In this document: positions 24,854-32,954 of the stretch, one piece after another
Layout: every line of letters starts with the position of its first letter
Position numbering within the stretch: the stretch's first letter is position 1
Assembly (NCBI GenBank): GCA_013285995.1
Contig: JABDGN010000013.1
Coordinates: forward strand, 1-35,037
From: Gammaproteobacteria bacterium
GTDB lineage: Bacteria > Pseudomonadota > Gammaproteobacteria > JABDGN01
Direction: 5' to 3'
DNA: 35,037 bases
Notes under the pieces: model-generated
The model's input: only the letters and a program-made list of their open reading frames with translations
Told to the model about the DNA's origin: nothing
Databases searched by the model: none
Position numbers and translations under genes: made by a program

Positions 24854-25157
24854 ACCAAAATCTGCATTAGCAACTCTCGAAAAAATAACGGGGCAGAAGC
24901 TAACCTTGGGTAGTTTATTGGCAGCCATTCGCCAGGGTGAGGAAATGTCGCAAACAGCATTTGCTGAATTGTTGGGTATGGCATCGAATCGCTATTTATC
25001 TGATGTTGAACATGGTCGGCGTTTAATTAGCCCGAAAATGGCAGCCAAATATGCCGAGAAATTGCGTTATTCACCACGACAATTCGTACGTTTGTGCTTG
25101 CAAGATATGGTTAATAGAGATGGCATTAAAGTCAATGTTCTCGTTGAGGCAGCATGA
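24843..25157 (+). CDS. XRE-family HTH antitoxin (HigA-like)
   Basis: This 104-aa protein has a helix-turn-helix core from about residue 22 (LGSLLAAIRQGEEMSQTAFAELLGMASNRYLSDVEHGRRLISPKMAAKYAEKL), typical of HigA/XRE antitoxins, and a short C-terminal tail. It should neutralise the toxin encoded just upstream and repress the operon through the palindrome at 24524-24542. Its stop codon overlaps the purD start (ATGA at 25154-25157), an unusual coupling of a toxin-antitoxin pair to a housekeeping purine gene. Confidence 0.8.
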   Translation: MSTKPKSALATLEKITGQKLTLGSLLAAIRQGEEMSQTAFAELLGMASNRYLSDVEHGRRLISPKMAAKYAEKLRYSPRQFVRLCLQDMVNRDGIKVNVLVEAA

Positions 25158-26425
25158 ACATCCTCATCATCGGCAACGGCGGACGCGAACATGCGCTAGC
25201 GTGGAAAGTGGCACAATCACCTTTAGTGACACAAGTTTATGTGGCACCCGGTAATGCTGGCACTGCGCGCGAAGCAAAAGTTAAAAATGTGAAGCTAAAT
25301 GCGACGGATTTACATAATTTAGTAGAATTTGCGCAGCATAAAAAAATAGACCTTACTATTGTTGGGCCAGAAGCGCCTTTAGCATTAGGCATTGTCGATT
25401 TGTTTCGTCAACATGATCTGAAAATATTTGGCCCCAGTAAATATTGCTCGCAACTTGAAAGTTCCAAAGCCTTTAGCAAAGCCTTTATGGTGGAACATCG
25501 CATTCCCACTGCTTATTACCAAACCTTTACCGATTTAAAACGCGCCCAAGCTTTTATTAAAGAGCGCGGTGCACCGATCGTGATTAAGGCTGATGGCTTA
25601 GCAGCAGGGAAGGGTGTGGTAGTTGCGATGACAGAGTTGGAAGCGTTTAAAGCGGTTGAAGATATGTTAAGCGGTAATCGTTTCGGTGCAGCGGGACATC
25701 GCGTGGTGATTGAAGAGTTTTTGCAAGGCGTAGAGGCGAGTTTTATTGTGATGTGCGATGGTGAACATGCGTTGCCAATGGCCAGCTCGCAAGATCATAA
25801 ACGGCGTGATGATAACGATAAAGGCCCCAATACCGGCGGTATGGGTGCTTATTCGCCGGCGCCGATTGTAACGCCTTTAATTCACGATAAAGTGATGGAG
25901 CAAGTGATTCAACCGGTATTAGAAGGCATGCAGCAAGCCGGGCATCCTTACACAGGTTTTTTATATGCGGGCTTAATGATTTTGCCCAATGATGAAGTGC
26001 GGGTGATTGAATTTAATTGCCGCTTTGGCGACCCGGAAACGCAGCCCATCATGATGCGTTTAAAAAGCGATTTGGTACAGCATTGCTTAGATGCACTCGA
26101 TAAAAATTTAGATCATCATATTGCCGACTGGGATCCGCGCTCCGCGCTTGGTGTAGTGATGGCAAGTCGTGCTTATCCGGATGAATACAAAAAAGGCGAA
26201 GTAGTTCAGGGACTGAGCTTCATAGCCGAAAAAAAAGTCAAAGTTTTTCATGCGGGTACCACATTGCAAGATGGCAAGGTTCTCACTAATGGCGGGCGCG
26301 TTTTATGTGTCACTGCGTTGGGTGATACTTTGCATAAGGCACAAGCGAGTGCTTATAATGCTGCAGAAAGTATTTATTGGGGAAGTGAATTTTATCGTAA
26401 GGATATTGGGAATAGAGCAATTTAA
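25154..26425 (+). CDS. purD: Phosphoribosylamine-glycine ligase PurD
   Basis: This 423-aa ATP-grasp enzyme of purine synthesis makes GAR from phosphoribosylamine, glycine and ATP. Motifs in order are MNILIIGNGGREHALAWKVA, TIVGPEAPLALGI, IKADGLAAGKGVVVA, QDHKRRDDNDKGPNTGGMGAYSPAP, FNCRFGDPETQ (metal-binding) and the C-terminal NGGRVLCVTALG. Length and motifs are those of complete PurD. The start overlaps the antitoxin stop, so translation may depend partly on the toxin-antitoxin transcript. No separate promoter was found in front of it, though one inside the TA genes is possible. Confidence 0.97.
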   Translation: MNILIIGNGGREHALAWKVAQSPLVTQVYVAPGNAGTAREAKVKNVKLNATDLHNLVEFAQHKKIDLTIVGPEAPLALGIVDLFRQHDLKIFGPSKYCSQLESSKAFSKAFMVEHRIPTAYYQTFTDLKRAQAFIKERGAPIVIKADGLAAGKGVVVAMTELEAFKAVEDMLSGNRFGAAGHRVVIEEFLQGVEASFIVMCDGEHALPMASSQDHKRRDDNDKGPNTGGMGAYSPAPIVTPLIHDKVMEQVIQPVLEGMQQAGHPYTGFLYAGLMILPNDEVRVIEFNCRFGDPETQPIMMRLKSDLVQHCLDALDKNLDHHIADWDPRSALGVVMASRAYPDEYKKGEVVQGLSFIAEKKVKVFHAGTTLQDGKVLTNGGRVLCVTALGDTLHKAQASAYNAAESIYWGSEFYRKDIGNRAI

Positions 26426-26446
26426 AAAATTGTATCTTAACTCATT

Positions 26447-26538
26447 AAATCCCCCCTGCCCCCTTTTCCAAAGGGGGATCTCTTACCTGAATTTTATGCT
26501 GATTTCCCCCTTTGAAAAAGGGGGATAAAGGGGGATTT
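26447..26538. repeat. Palindromic element AAATCCCCC...GGGGGATTT (family A, copy 3)
   Basis: Outer arms AAATCCCCCC and GGGGGATTT enclose inner hairpins CCCCCTTTTCCAAAGGGGG and CCCCCTTTGAAAAAGGGGG around an AT core of about 30 bp. Its architecture matches 2293-2387. It sits between convergent purD and the HD gene, and probably ends transcription from both sides. Confidence 0.85.
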
Positions 26539-26554
26539 AAAATATTTAATTTTT

Positions 26555-27202
26555 TTAAACTCCCTCCCACTCTTTCAAAAACTCCCGCAAAAAATTTTCC
26601 ATATACGCATGACGCTGTTGCGCAATTTGTTTCGCAGCCTCAGTATTCATCCGATCTTTCAGCAATAATAGCTTTTCATAAAAATGATTGATGGTGCTGG
26701 TTTTATTATTTTTATATTGCGCAACATCTTGACCAATAACAGGTACGTCGTTGGGATCATACAAAGCCCGCTGCTTAGCACCACCATAGGTAAAAGCGCG
26801 GGCGATGCCAATCGCACCGATAGCATCTAAGCGATCGGCATCTTGCACGATTTGTCCTTCCAAGCTCAAAGCTGCTCTTTCTTTACCGCCGCGAAATGAT
26901 ATGTTGTTAATAATGTCGCAAATCGCCGCGACTTCAGTTTCGTCACAGTGTTGCGAACGCAGCCATTGCGTGGCCAATTCTGCACTGCGATCGACGCCAT
27001 CAGCTTGCAATTTCCAATCGCCAATATCGTGCAATAAAGCCGCCAGCGCAACGATGGTGTGATCGGCTTTTTCAATCACCGCAATTTTCTCCGCCATTTT
27101 CCAGACGCGATAAATATGCCAGTGATCATGGCCGGTACTGTCGTTTTTTAAAGCGGCTTTAACATGTTCCCAGGTAGCGGTGATGAGAAGAGATTTGTTC
27201 AT
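26555..27202 (-). CDS. HD-domain phosphohydrolase (YedJ-like)
   Basis: This 215-aa protein has the metal-binding pattern of HD hydrolases: HDHWHIYRVW (His), ALLHDIGDWK (His-Asp) and QDADRLDAIGAIGIARAF (Asp). The last block and FRGGKERAALSLEGQIVQDADRLD are typical of the YedJ group, reported or predicted to act on nucleotides or small phosphates. It is 14 bp downstream of the dioxygenase gene, likely in one operon with it. The natural substrate is unknown. Confidence 0.83.
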   Translation of the reverse strand: MNKSLLITATWEHVKAALKNDSTGHDHWHIYRVWKMAEKIAVIEKADHTIVALAALLHDIGDWKLQADGVDRSAELATQWLRSQHCDETEVAAICDIINNISFRGGKERAALSLEGQIVQDADRLDAIGAIGIARAFTYGGAKQRALYDPNDVPVIGQDVAQYKNNKTSTINHFYEKLLLLKDRMNTEAAKQIAQQRHAYMENFLREFLKEWEGV

Positions 27203-27216
27203 AATATATTTTAAGC

Positions 27217-28080
27217 TTAATTAAATTTATCGTAATAATTTTCTAACTTTTTATTAATATGAGTTTGTAATAAATCACCAGCCGTTTTTTCTTTATCTAA
27301 TACTATTTCATCATTCGGATTTAAAAAAAAAGCATTCGAATAGCGTGAATAATTTGCTTCCTCACCTCCCGGGTTTAAAACACGATGAGTTGTTGCTTGA
27401 TAAAATTTTTTTGAGCATAATTCAAGCATATCTCCAATATTAATAACCAATCTATTAATTCCTGCTGGGATACAATGCCAGTTACCACCATGATCTTTTA
27501 CTTGTAAGCCAGAACCAACAATAGGATTAACAATACTAATTAACGTTAAATCTTCATGCTCTATAGCACGTGAAACGCCTTCTTTATTAGTTGGTATAGG
27601 AGGGTAATGCAAAATTCTTAAAACAGCACGCTGAGTATTGGTAGTCATTTTTCTCAAGGGAACTGAGAGTCTGTCTTTAATTTTTTCTGGTAAGCTATCA
27701 TCGATTATTTGTAATAGTTTATTACCGAGATCCAGCAATTCATGATGAAGTAACAGAGTTTTTTCTCTTAAGTTTTCAGGACAAATTCCCCAAGCATAAA
27801 AATAAAAAAATTCTTTAAAATCTTGAGTTTTTCCATAACTGGTTTTTTCTATACCAAAGGGAAAATAGCCATCCAGTGTTTTTTTGTTACATTGATATTG
27901 ATTTTTTTCATCAATTGAAGCAGCAAAAAAAGCTTGCCAACCTGTATGTACTTCTTCAATCAGCAGAGGGTTAATAGAGTGGTTATTCAGAATGGCAAAC
28001 CCTAAATTTTGCAACGATTTAACAAGCATAGTAGAGGCATCTTTTGTTTGGAAATTTATTTCAATTTTTTGCACAATCAT
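27217..28080 (-). CDS. Isopenicillin-N-synthase-like Fe(II)-dependent dioxygenase
   Basis: This 287-aa protein shows the double-stranded beta-helix iron site: His175 and Asp177 in IEHEDLTLISIV, His232 in ATTHRVLNP, and the 2-oxoglutarate-binding Arg-x-Ser in SRYSNAFFLNP (Arg246, Ser248). The N-terminus (LVKSLQNLGFAILNNHSI) is the usual DIOX_N opening. The family includes gibberellin oxidases, ACC oxidase and IPNS; the substrate cannot be assigned. It is preceded by a 439-aa unrecognised gene (52-bp gap) and followed by an HD hydrolase (14 bp), all on one strand, suggesting a small metabolic operon. Confidence 0.85.
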   Translation of the reverse strand: MIVQKIEINFQTKDASTMLVKSLQNLGFAILNNHSINPLLIEEVHTGWQAFFAASIDEKNQYQCNKKTLDGYFPFGIEKTSYGKTQDFKEFFYFYAWGICPENLREKTLLLHHELLDLGNKLLQIIDDSLPEKIKDRLSVPLRKMTTNTQRAVLRILHYPPIPTNKEGVSRAIEHEDLTLISIVNPIVGSGLQVKDHGGNWHCIPAGINRLVINIGDMLELCSKKFYQATTHRVLNPGGEEANYSRYSNAFFLNPNDEIVLDKEKTAGDLLQTHINKKLENYYDKFN

Positions 28081-28132
28081 TTCTCTTTAATTTTTATTTA
28101 CGCTTCCTCAGGACTAAAATTAATAACAATTT

Positions 28133-29452
28133 TTATTTATTTCGGTTGCTTATGCGTAAACAGCCTCGTATAAAGGTACCTCTTTCTGCGAAAGAACGCG
28201 TTGCATAGCCGGTTGGTATATGTAAAAAACGTTTATCTTCTTCAATTAAGCGAGAAGTTGGTAAAATACGATGAGCTTCTCCAGTTTCTGTATGAAAGAA
28301 ATCAAACTTTGTATATTTTAAAAGCTCTTTCATTTCTAAATTCCCCGAGCCTATTTGATTATTATTTATTTCATAAGCAAATTTGTCAAACAACCAAATC
28401 AGTTCATCCATATCGTGCTTAACCGAAGCTGTATCACGTGATTTAGGACTGGTTTCTAAATGAGTGGGAATTTGCATGGAGTAGTATACAGGGTGATTAT
28501 TCTCTTTGTTGAAATGAATGGGGCGCATAATAGTAGGAATGGAAGCTTTTAATTGATATACGTCCAGATAAGCTTTCTGAGCCTCTAATAATGGACCTGC
28601 AAGATTATCTGTTGCCGGGCAATAAGCGGGTAGAGCACCTAATGCAACAAATATTAAGTGTTTGAATGTATCTATCACGTAAGAAGCAGGTTTAATACGG
28701 TATTTTGATAAGGTGCGAGAGAATAACTCCCATACCAGATCGAAAATAATGACTTTATTACGTCCTAGGGCGATGTGCTCCCAGGCACGAGTCAAAATAA
28801 AATTTTTAAATTCCATCCAGGCCCGATCATTTTTCAGCATCTTTTGCCATTTAGCAGTTAAAAATATTACCTCCACATTCCAAGTTGAGCCAAAGTTTTG
28901 ATGTGCTGCAAGTTTCTGTAAAACATTATAAAAAGTGAACGGTTCAACTGGAACAGAAGCATCGATACCAAATTTTTGTATTAACTTTCTATGTGCATGT
29001 GCATCAGCAATTTTAGGTAGCATAATCAAGGAGCGCGCACCAGCAGATACTGTAAAGGGAGAGGCTTGTGAAAATGTTTCCCAAATGCCTAAATTCAAAC
29101 CGCTGTTAAAAAAAGCCAGCGAAAAGATACGCTCATCCAATTCACGAAATACTTCCACCCCATGATGATTAGTAATGCAGCCCAAAGGTAGTTTTTGGTA
29201 GCCCAATAAATCTCGTATTTTGGTAGGGATTTTTGCATGCGAAATAGGAACAGTTTGATTCCCTTCGGTGGGCAAATGAAAAATCCCTTCCTTAAAAATA
29301 GTTGCACCGAAAGGGTATTTTACTTTAATCAATTTATAGTCTTTGCCAGGCGATAGGGTATCGATAATACGACTTAGTTCTGGTTCGCTGGCTTTAATAT
29401 CTTTACGGGCGTCCTTCCACGTTAATTCTTCAAGTAAAATAGTATCTGACAT
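28133..29452 (-). CDS. Unrecognised 439-aa protein
   Basis: I do not recognise the family. The protein is soluble in appearance, with no signal peptide. Parts that look ordered and possibly conserved are PFTVSAGARSLIMLPKIADA (about 139-158), KVIIFDLVWELFSRTL, GALPAYCPATDNLAGPLLEA (about 271-290), IPTIMRPIHFN, PVYYSMQIPTHLE and FDFFHTETGEAH. Several His and Asp residues could bind metal. It is the first gene of a likely operon with the Fe(II) dioxygenase and the HD hydrolase. No promoter was identified. An enzyme in the same pathway, or a host-directed factor, are both possible; neither is supported by a motif. Confidence 0.7.
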   Translation of the reverse strand: MSDTILLEELTWKDARKDIKASEPELSRIIDTLSPGKDYKLIKVKYPFGATIFKEGIFHLPTEGNQTVPISHAKIPTKIRDLLGYQKLPLGCITNHHGVEVFRELDERIFSLAFFNSGLNLGIWETFSQASPFTVSAGARSLIMLPKIADAHAHRKLIQKFGIDASVPVEPFTFYNVLQKLAAHQNFGSTWNVEVIFLTAKWQKMLKNDRAWMEFKNFILTRAWEHIALGRNKVIIFDLVWELFSRTLSKYRIKPASYVIDTFKHLIFVALGALPAYCPATDNLAGPLLEAQKAYLDVYQLKASIPTIMRPIHFNKENNHPVYYSMQIPTHLETSPKSRDTASVKHDMDELIWLFDKFAYEINNNQIGSGNLEMKELLKYTKFDFFHTETGEAHRILPTSRLIEEDKRFLHIPTGYATRSFAERGTFIRGCLRISNRNK

Positions 29453-29491
29453 GCTGTTCTCATTATGTTCTGGCTTTGGTTTTCTTCTGAT

Positions 29492-29511
29492 GGGTCGCTC
29501 GCGAGCGGCCC
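29492..29511. repeat. Near-perfect palindrome GGGTCGCTCGCGAGCGGCCC
   Basis: The core CGCTCGCGAGCG is a perfect 12-bp palindrome (29496-29507) with GGG/CCC flanks, followed by CCTACAT. It resembles short dispersed GC-rich repeats of many genomes. It lies between the divergent 439-aa and CsrA-like genes. The remainder of 29453-29746 is AT-rich, with no other gene visible. Confidence 0.6.
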
Positions 29512-29746
29512 CTACATCTTAAATAGAACCATATTTTACCATAAAATTTAACCCCCTAAAAAATTTACTAGTATTTTAACAGGAAAATTTAAGGTGCATT
29601 CAAGCCAGATTAAAAACATTTTCGCTTAGTATTAAATACGTACCAGACTCATCATAAGATTAGCATTGAAAAAGAATAATGGAAAACAAAAGGTGTAAGC
29701 CTTGATACAAATAAGCCATCCTGGAAACTCAGGATAAGGAGATAGT

Positions 29747-30004
29747 ATGTTAATTGAAAAACGAAAAGTGGGTGAGTCATTGCGGTTTAACCGTAAAGTG
29801 CAAACCTGTGTTACCCGGATTGATGGCAAGCAGGTGACTTTTAAAACCACATTGGCTTGCGGCAAGCATGAAATACAGCAAGGAATGCTGGGAGAGTTTG
29901 TTACTTTAGCCCATAAAATTAAATTACGAATTTCCGAAATCAGCAATGATGCAACTGATTTAGTCATTGAAGAACCAAAAGACATGGTAGTATGTCGACT
30001 TTAA
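29747..30004 (+). CDS. CsrA-like protein with two consecutive CsrA-type units
   Basis: This protein is 85 aa. The N-terminus MLIEKRKVGESLRF follows the CsrA/RsmA opening (M-L-I-x-x-R-x-V-G-E-x-L), then KVQTCVTRIDGKQVTF gives the next two strands. From about residue 48 a second, similar stretch begins: LGEFVTLAHKIKLRISEI, then DLVIEEPKDMVVCRL, matching CsrA from VGETL to the APKEVAVHR strand. CsrA is normally about 60 aa and works as an intertwined dimer; here two units are joined in one chain. Arg6 and the terminal Arg84 correspond to RNA-binding positions; Leu4 of CsrA is Glu here. The ribosome site AAGGAG is 5 bp from the ATG. The MFS gene follows 12 bp after the stop. RNA-binding is inferred. 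Confidence 0.6.
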   Translation: MLIEKRKVGESLRFNRKVQTCVTRIDGKQVTFKTTLACGKHEIQQGMLGEFVTLAHKIKLRISEISNDATDLVIEEPKDMVVCRL

Positions 30005-30016
30005 TCTTTGAGAAAA

Positions 30017-31189
30017 ATGGTTCCTTACCTCAGTTGTTTTAGTGCCGCATTATTTTTCTTTTACGCCATTTATTTGATGGGGATGTTTAATCCCTTAAGC
30101 CAAATACTATTATCGCAATTTCATCTTAGCGCCGCACAATTTGGTTGGCTTTCAGCGAGTTATTTTTGGGCTAATGCCATTGCCGTTATTCCTGCCGGTA
30201 TTTTGTTAGACCGTTGCAAAAGTCGCTCTTTTCTATTAGCTGTTTTTCTGCTGTGTATCATTAGCCAATTAAGTTTAACTTTCTTTCCTTCTTTATTAAG
30301 CTTGTGGTTTTGCCGTCTATTAGGCGGGATAGGGAACGCTTTTGCTTTTTTGGGTGCTTTGCGCTTGGCAGCACATTGGTTTCCCAAACGACATGGTTTA
30401 GCAATGAGCAGTATGATTACTTTAGGATTATTAGGTGGAGTAGTAGCACAAACCCCCTTGGCTATTCTTATTGCACATAGTAATTGGCAATTTGCTATGT
30501 TGATAAGCAGTGGCATTGCATTTGTCGCTTGGCTATTTGCCTTATTATTTTTACGGGATACAGTACCGATTCCCTCGTATGAAATACTATTTAAAATTAG
30601 TTCTTTCTGGCAGGTATTAAAAAATTTTGAAAATTGGCGCTGTGGTTTCTATACAGGGCTTCTCAATTTACCTGTTACCCTTTTAAGTGCAGCTTTTTGC
30701 AATTTGTATTTACTGCAACGTTATTCACTTCCTAATAGTCAGGTGAGCAGTATTAATGCCATGATTTTTTTAGGCATTATTTTAGGAGCACCTTGTTGTG
30801 GTTGGTTAACGGATTATTTGCGGTATCGAAAATTAATTATGTTGATAGGAGCATTATTATGTTTACTGGTTGCCCTATTATTAATTGTTAATATTCAATG
30901 GTCGATATCTATGCTGTTTGTTTTGTTTCTGTTATTAGGATTTTTTGCAAGCAGCCAGGTTATCAGTTATCCGGTGGTGGCAGGCGCTAATCCTTCCTAT
31001 TTGATTAGCAGCGCAACAAGTGTTGTAAGTATCTTGATGAATTTAATAGGTGCTGTTGCACAACCTCTTTTTGTAGAGATAGGAAAATTATTTAGTGTGA
31101 CTGGTGATGTTAATTATCAGGCCGCAATGTATTTATTGCCGATAGCATTTTTATTAAGTATGGCAATATTATTTAAGCCTAAAATTTAA
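30017..31189 (+). CDS. Major facilitator superfamily transporter
   Basis: This 390-aa membrane protein has about 12 helices, with ASYFWANAIAVIPAGILLDRCKSRSFL as the MFS motif A-like loop between helices 2 and 3, and a second such loop, CCGWLTDYLRYRKLIML, after helix 8. It resembles the short permeases common in Legionella and Coxiella relatives; the cargo is unknown. I prefer the ATG at 30017 over the TTG three codons upstream. It is 12 bp behind the CsrA-like gene and likely co-translated. Its stop overlaps the convergent nitroreductase stop. Confidence 0.85.
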   Translation: MVPYLSCFSAALFFFYAIYLMGMFNPLSQILLSQFHLSAAQFGWLSASYFWANAIAVIPAGILLDRCKSRSFLLAVFLLCIISQLSLTFFPSLLSLWFCRLLGGIGNAFAFLGALRLAAHWFPKRHGLAMSSMITLGLLGGVVAQTPLAILIAHSNWQFAMLISSGIAFVAWLFALLFLRDTVPIPSYEILFKISSFWQVLKNFENWRCGFYTGLLNLPVTLLSAAFCNLYLLQRYSLPNSQVSSINAMIFLGIILGAPCCGWLTDYLRYRKLIMLIGALLCLLVALLLIVNIQWSISMLFVLFLLLGFFASSQVISYPVVAGANPSYLISSATSVVSILMNLIGAVAQPLFVEIGKLFSVTGDVNYQAAMYLLPIAFLLSMAILFKPKI

Positions 31190-31863
31190 GAATAATATTT
31201 TGCAAAATTTTCAACGCTTTCACGAGCGGTGCGGTATTGGTTGACTGGATGAGCGTTATCGGGGTAACCGAGGGAAATACCGCATAATAATAATTTATTA
31301 TCGAAAGGTATGCCTAAAATATTACGCACCAAATCGGGGTATTCACCCAGGGCAGCTTGTGGGCAGGTAGCTAAATCAAAATCACTGGCAGCGAGCATAA
31401 TGTTTTGCATGAAGAGGCCCATATCGACCCAACTGCCTTGCGCTAAACCGCGATCCATAAAAATAAAAAACGTAACGGGAGCACCAAAACATTGGTAATT
31501 CCATTCCCATACTTCTTTGCGCCGGGCTTTATCGCCGCGTTCAATTTTTAAGGCTGAATATAAAGCCATGCCACAAGCGACTGCGCGTTCGTGAAAGGCA
31601 GGGTCTACGTCATCTTTAGAATAATATTCGTAATCGTTACGTTTGGGTTCGCCATTGCGAAAGGCGGCTAATAAAGCATCGCTAATTTTTTTCTGCGTTT
31701 CACCGCTGACCACCGCGATATGCCAGGGTTGAGTATTTTTGCCCGAAGCGGCAAAACGGGCTGCTTCTAAAATAGCTTCGATATGTTCGTGCGGTACCGA
31801 TTTAGGCAGAAAAGCCCGTGTGGAATGACGGGCTTTGATGGCGGATATAACAGGATGGTTCAT
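31186..31863 (-). CDS. Nitroreductase family FMN oxidoreductase
   Basis: This 225-aa protein has the nitroreductase opening RHSTRAFLPKSVP and the FMN-binding ARFAASGKNTQPW, then SWVDMGLFMQNIMLAA and the C-terminal LLCGISLGYPD. These enzymes reduce nitro or quinone compounds, with NAD(P)H and FMN, in the cytoplasm. The start overlaps the dksA stop by ATGA, and the stop shares bases with the convergent MFS stop (31186-31189). The physiological substrate is unknown. Confidence 0.9.
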   Translation of the reverse strand: MNHPVISAIKARHSTRAFLPKSVPHEHIEAILEAARFAASGKNTQPWHIAVVSGETQKKISDALLAAFRNGEPKRNDYEYYSKDDVDPAFHERAVACGMALYSALKIERGDKARRKEVWEWNYQCFGAPVTFFIFMDRGLAQGSWVDMGLFMQNIMLAASDFDLATCPQAALGEYPDLVRNILGIPFDNKLLLCGISLGYPDNAHPVNQYRTARESVENFAKYYS

Positions 31864-32840
31864 GAAGCTATTTGCCGTTCACGAATTTCATCGACCGTTT
31901 TGCAATCGATGCATAGAGTTGCAGTAGGGCGTGCTTCTAAACGTTTATAACCGATTTCAACACCGCAAGCTTCGCAGTAGCCATATTCATCATCATCGAT
32001 GCGTTCTAAAGCTTCATCGATTTTTTTGATGAGTTTACGTTCGCGATCGCGGGTACGTAACTCCAAACTAAATTCTTCTTCTTGGGTAGCGCGATCAGCT
32101 GGGTCAGGAAAGTTAGCCGCTTCATCTTTCATATGATCGACTGTGCGATCAACTTCTTGCATCAATTGGATTTTCCAATTGTTTAATAAGTGGCGAAAGT
32201 GATCTTTTTTACCTTCGTGCATGTAATCAGCAGCAATTTTTTCTTCTTGTCGCTCATACTCGGGTATTAATTCAGCCAAATTATTTTTTATTTGTGTTGG
32301 TGTGGTGGTGGGCATAGTTTTTTTAGTTTGATTATTCGTCGCTTTAGCAGAAGTTGCTGCTGAAGGTGCGGTTGATTTATTATTTGCAGTGGTTTTAGTG
32401 ACAGCTGTTTTAGGGGCTGGTGTTTTTTTTGCGACTGGCGTTGCTGTTTTAACCGGCGCGATTTTTTTCGCGACAGGAGTGACCGTTTTGGCAGGTGCAA
32501 CTTTTTTTGCTACGACTGGTTTTTTGACGACTGATTTCGCAGCGGGTTTTTTTGCGACTTTAGCTGCGACTTTTTTGGGAGCAACTTTTTTTGCTACCGT
32601 TTTTTTTACCGGCGCTTTTTTCGCTACGACCTTTTTGACAGCGGGTTTTTTTGCGGCAGTTTTGGCCACCGGTTTCTTGGCAACTGCTTTCACGGCAGTC
32701 TTTTTTACCGGGGCTTTTTTAACAGCTACTTTCTTCACTGTTTTTACCGCAGTTTTTTTCGCCGCTGGCTTTTTTGCAGCAACTGTTTTAACGGGTTTTT
32801 TCGTTACCTTCGCTTTAGCAGTAGTTTTTTTGCTAGACAT
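31860..32840 (-). CDS. dksA: RNA polymerase-binding transcription factor DksA with histone-H1-like N-terminal tail
   Basis: This is a 326-aa protein. The C-terminal part (about residues 175-326) is DksA: EVDRTVDHMKDEAANFP, the coiled-coil tip DPADRA (both Asp and the Ala present), EEEFSLELRTRDRERKLIKKI, and the zinc finger with Cys289, Cys292, Cys310 and Cys313 (YCEACGVEIG, LCIDCKT). DksA works with ppGpp on RNA polymerase to retune transcription. The N-terminal about 170 residues are Lys/Ala/Pro/Val repeats (KKPAAKKTAVK-type), like bacterial histone-H1 tails, and should bind DNA or RNA. E. coli DksA is 151 aa, so the tail doubles the protein. I start at 32840, where GGAG is nine bases upstream. 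It overlaps the nitroreductase gene by 4 bp. Confidence 0.93.
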   Translation of the reverse strand: MSSKKTTAKAKVTKKPVKTVAAKKPAAKKTAVKTVKKVAVKKAPVKKTAVKAVAKKPVAKTAAKKPAVKKVVAKKAPVKKTVAKKVAPKKVAAKVAKKPAAKSVVKKPVVAKKVAPAKTVTPVAKKIAPVKTATPVAKKTPAPKTAVTKTTANNKSTAPSAATSAKATNNQTKKTMPTTTPTQIKNNLAELIPEYERQEEKIAADYMHEGKKDHFRHLLNNWKIQLMQEVDRTVDHMKDEAANFPDPADRATQEEEFSLELRTRDRERKLIKKIDEALERIDDDEYGYCEACGVEIGYKRLEARPTATLCIDCKTVDEIRERQIAS

Positions 32841-32877
32841 GATCCTTGGCTCCATAGGGTATGAAATTTAGCGCGCA

Positions 32878-32883
32878 ATTATA
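32878..32883 (-). promoter_or_regulatory. Putative dksA -10 box
   Basis: A perfect TATAAT lies on the minus strand 37 bp before the dksA ATG. The -35 region falls in a simple direct repeat (GAGACTAGAAACTAGAGACT, about 32893-32912) and matches the consensus poorly. Confidence 0.4.
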
Positions 32884-32954
32884 CACGATCAAGAGACTAG
32901 AAACTAGAGACTGGAAACCAGGGTCACCGCGCTATTAACAATGCATTTTTATAG

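Noticed and set aside
32389..32871. 160-codon plus-strand frame rich in Ala, Phe and Thr
   Set aside because: It is the complement of the Lys/Ala repeat tail of dksA; low-complexity antisense frame without its own ribosome site.
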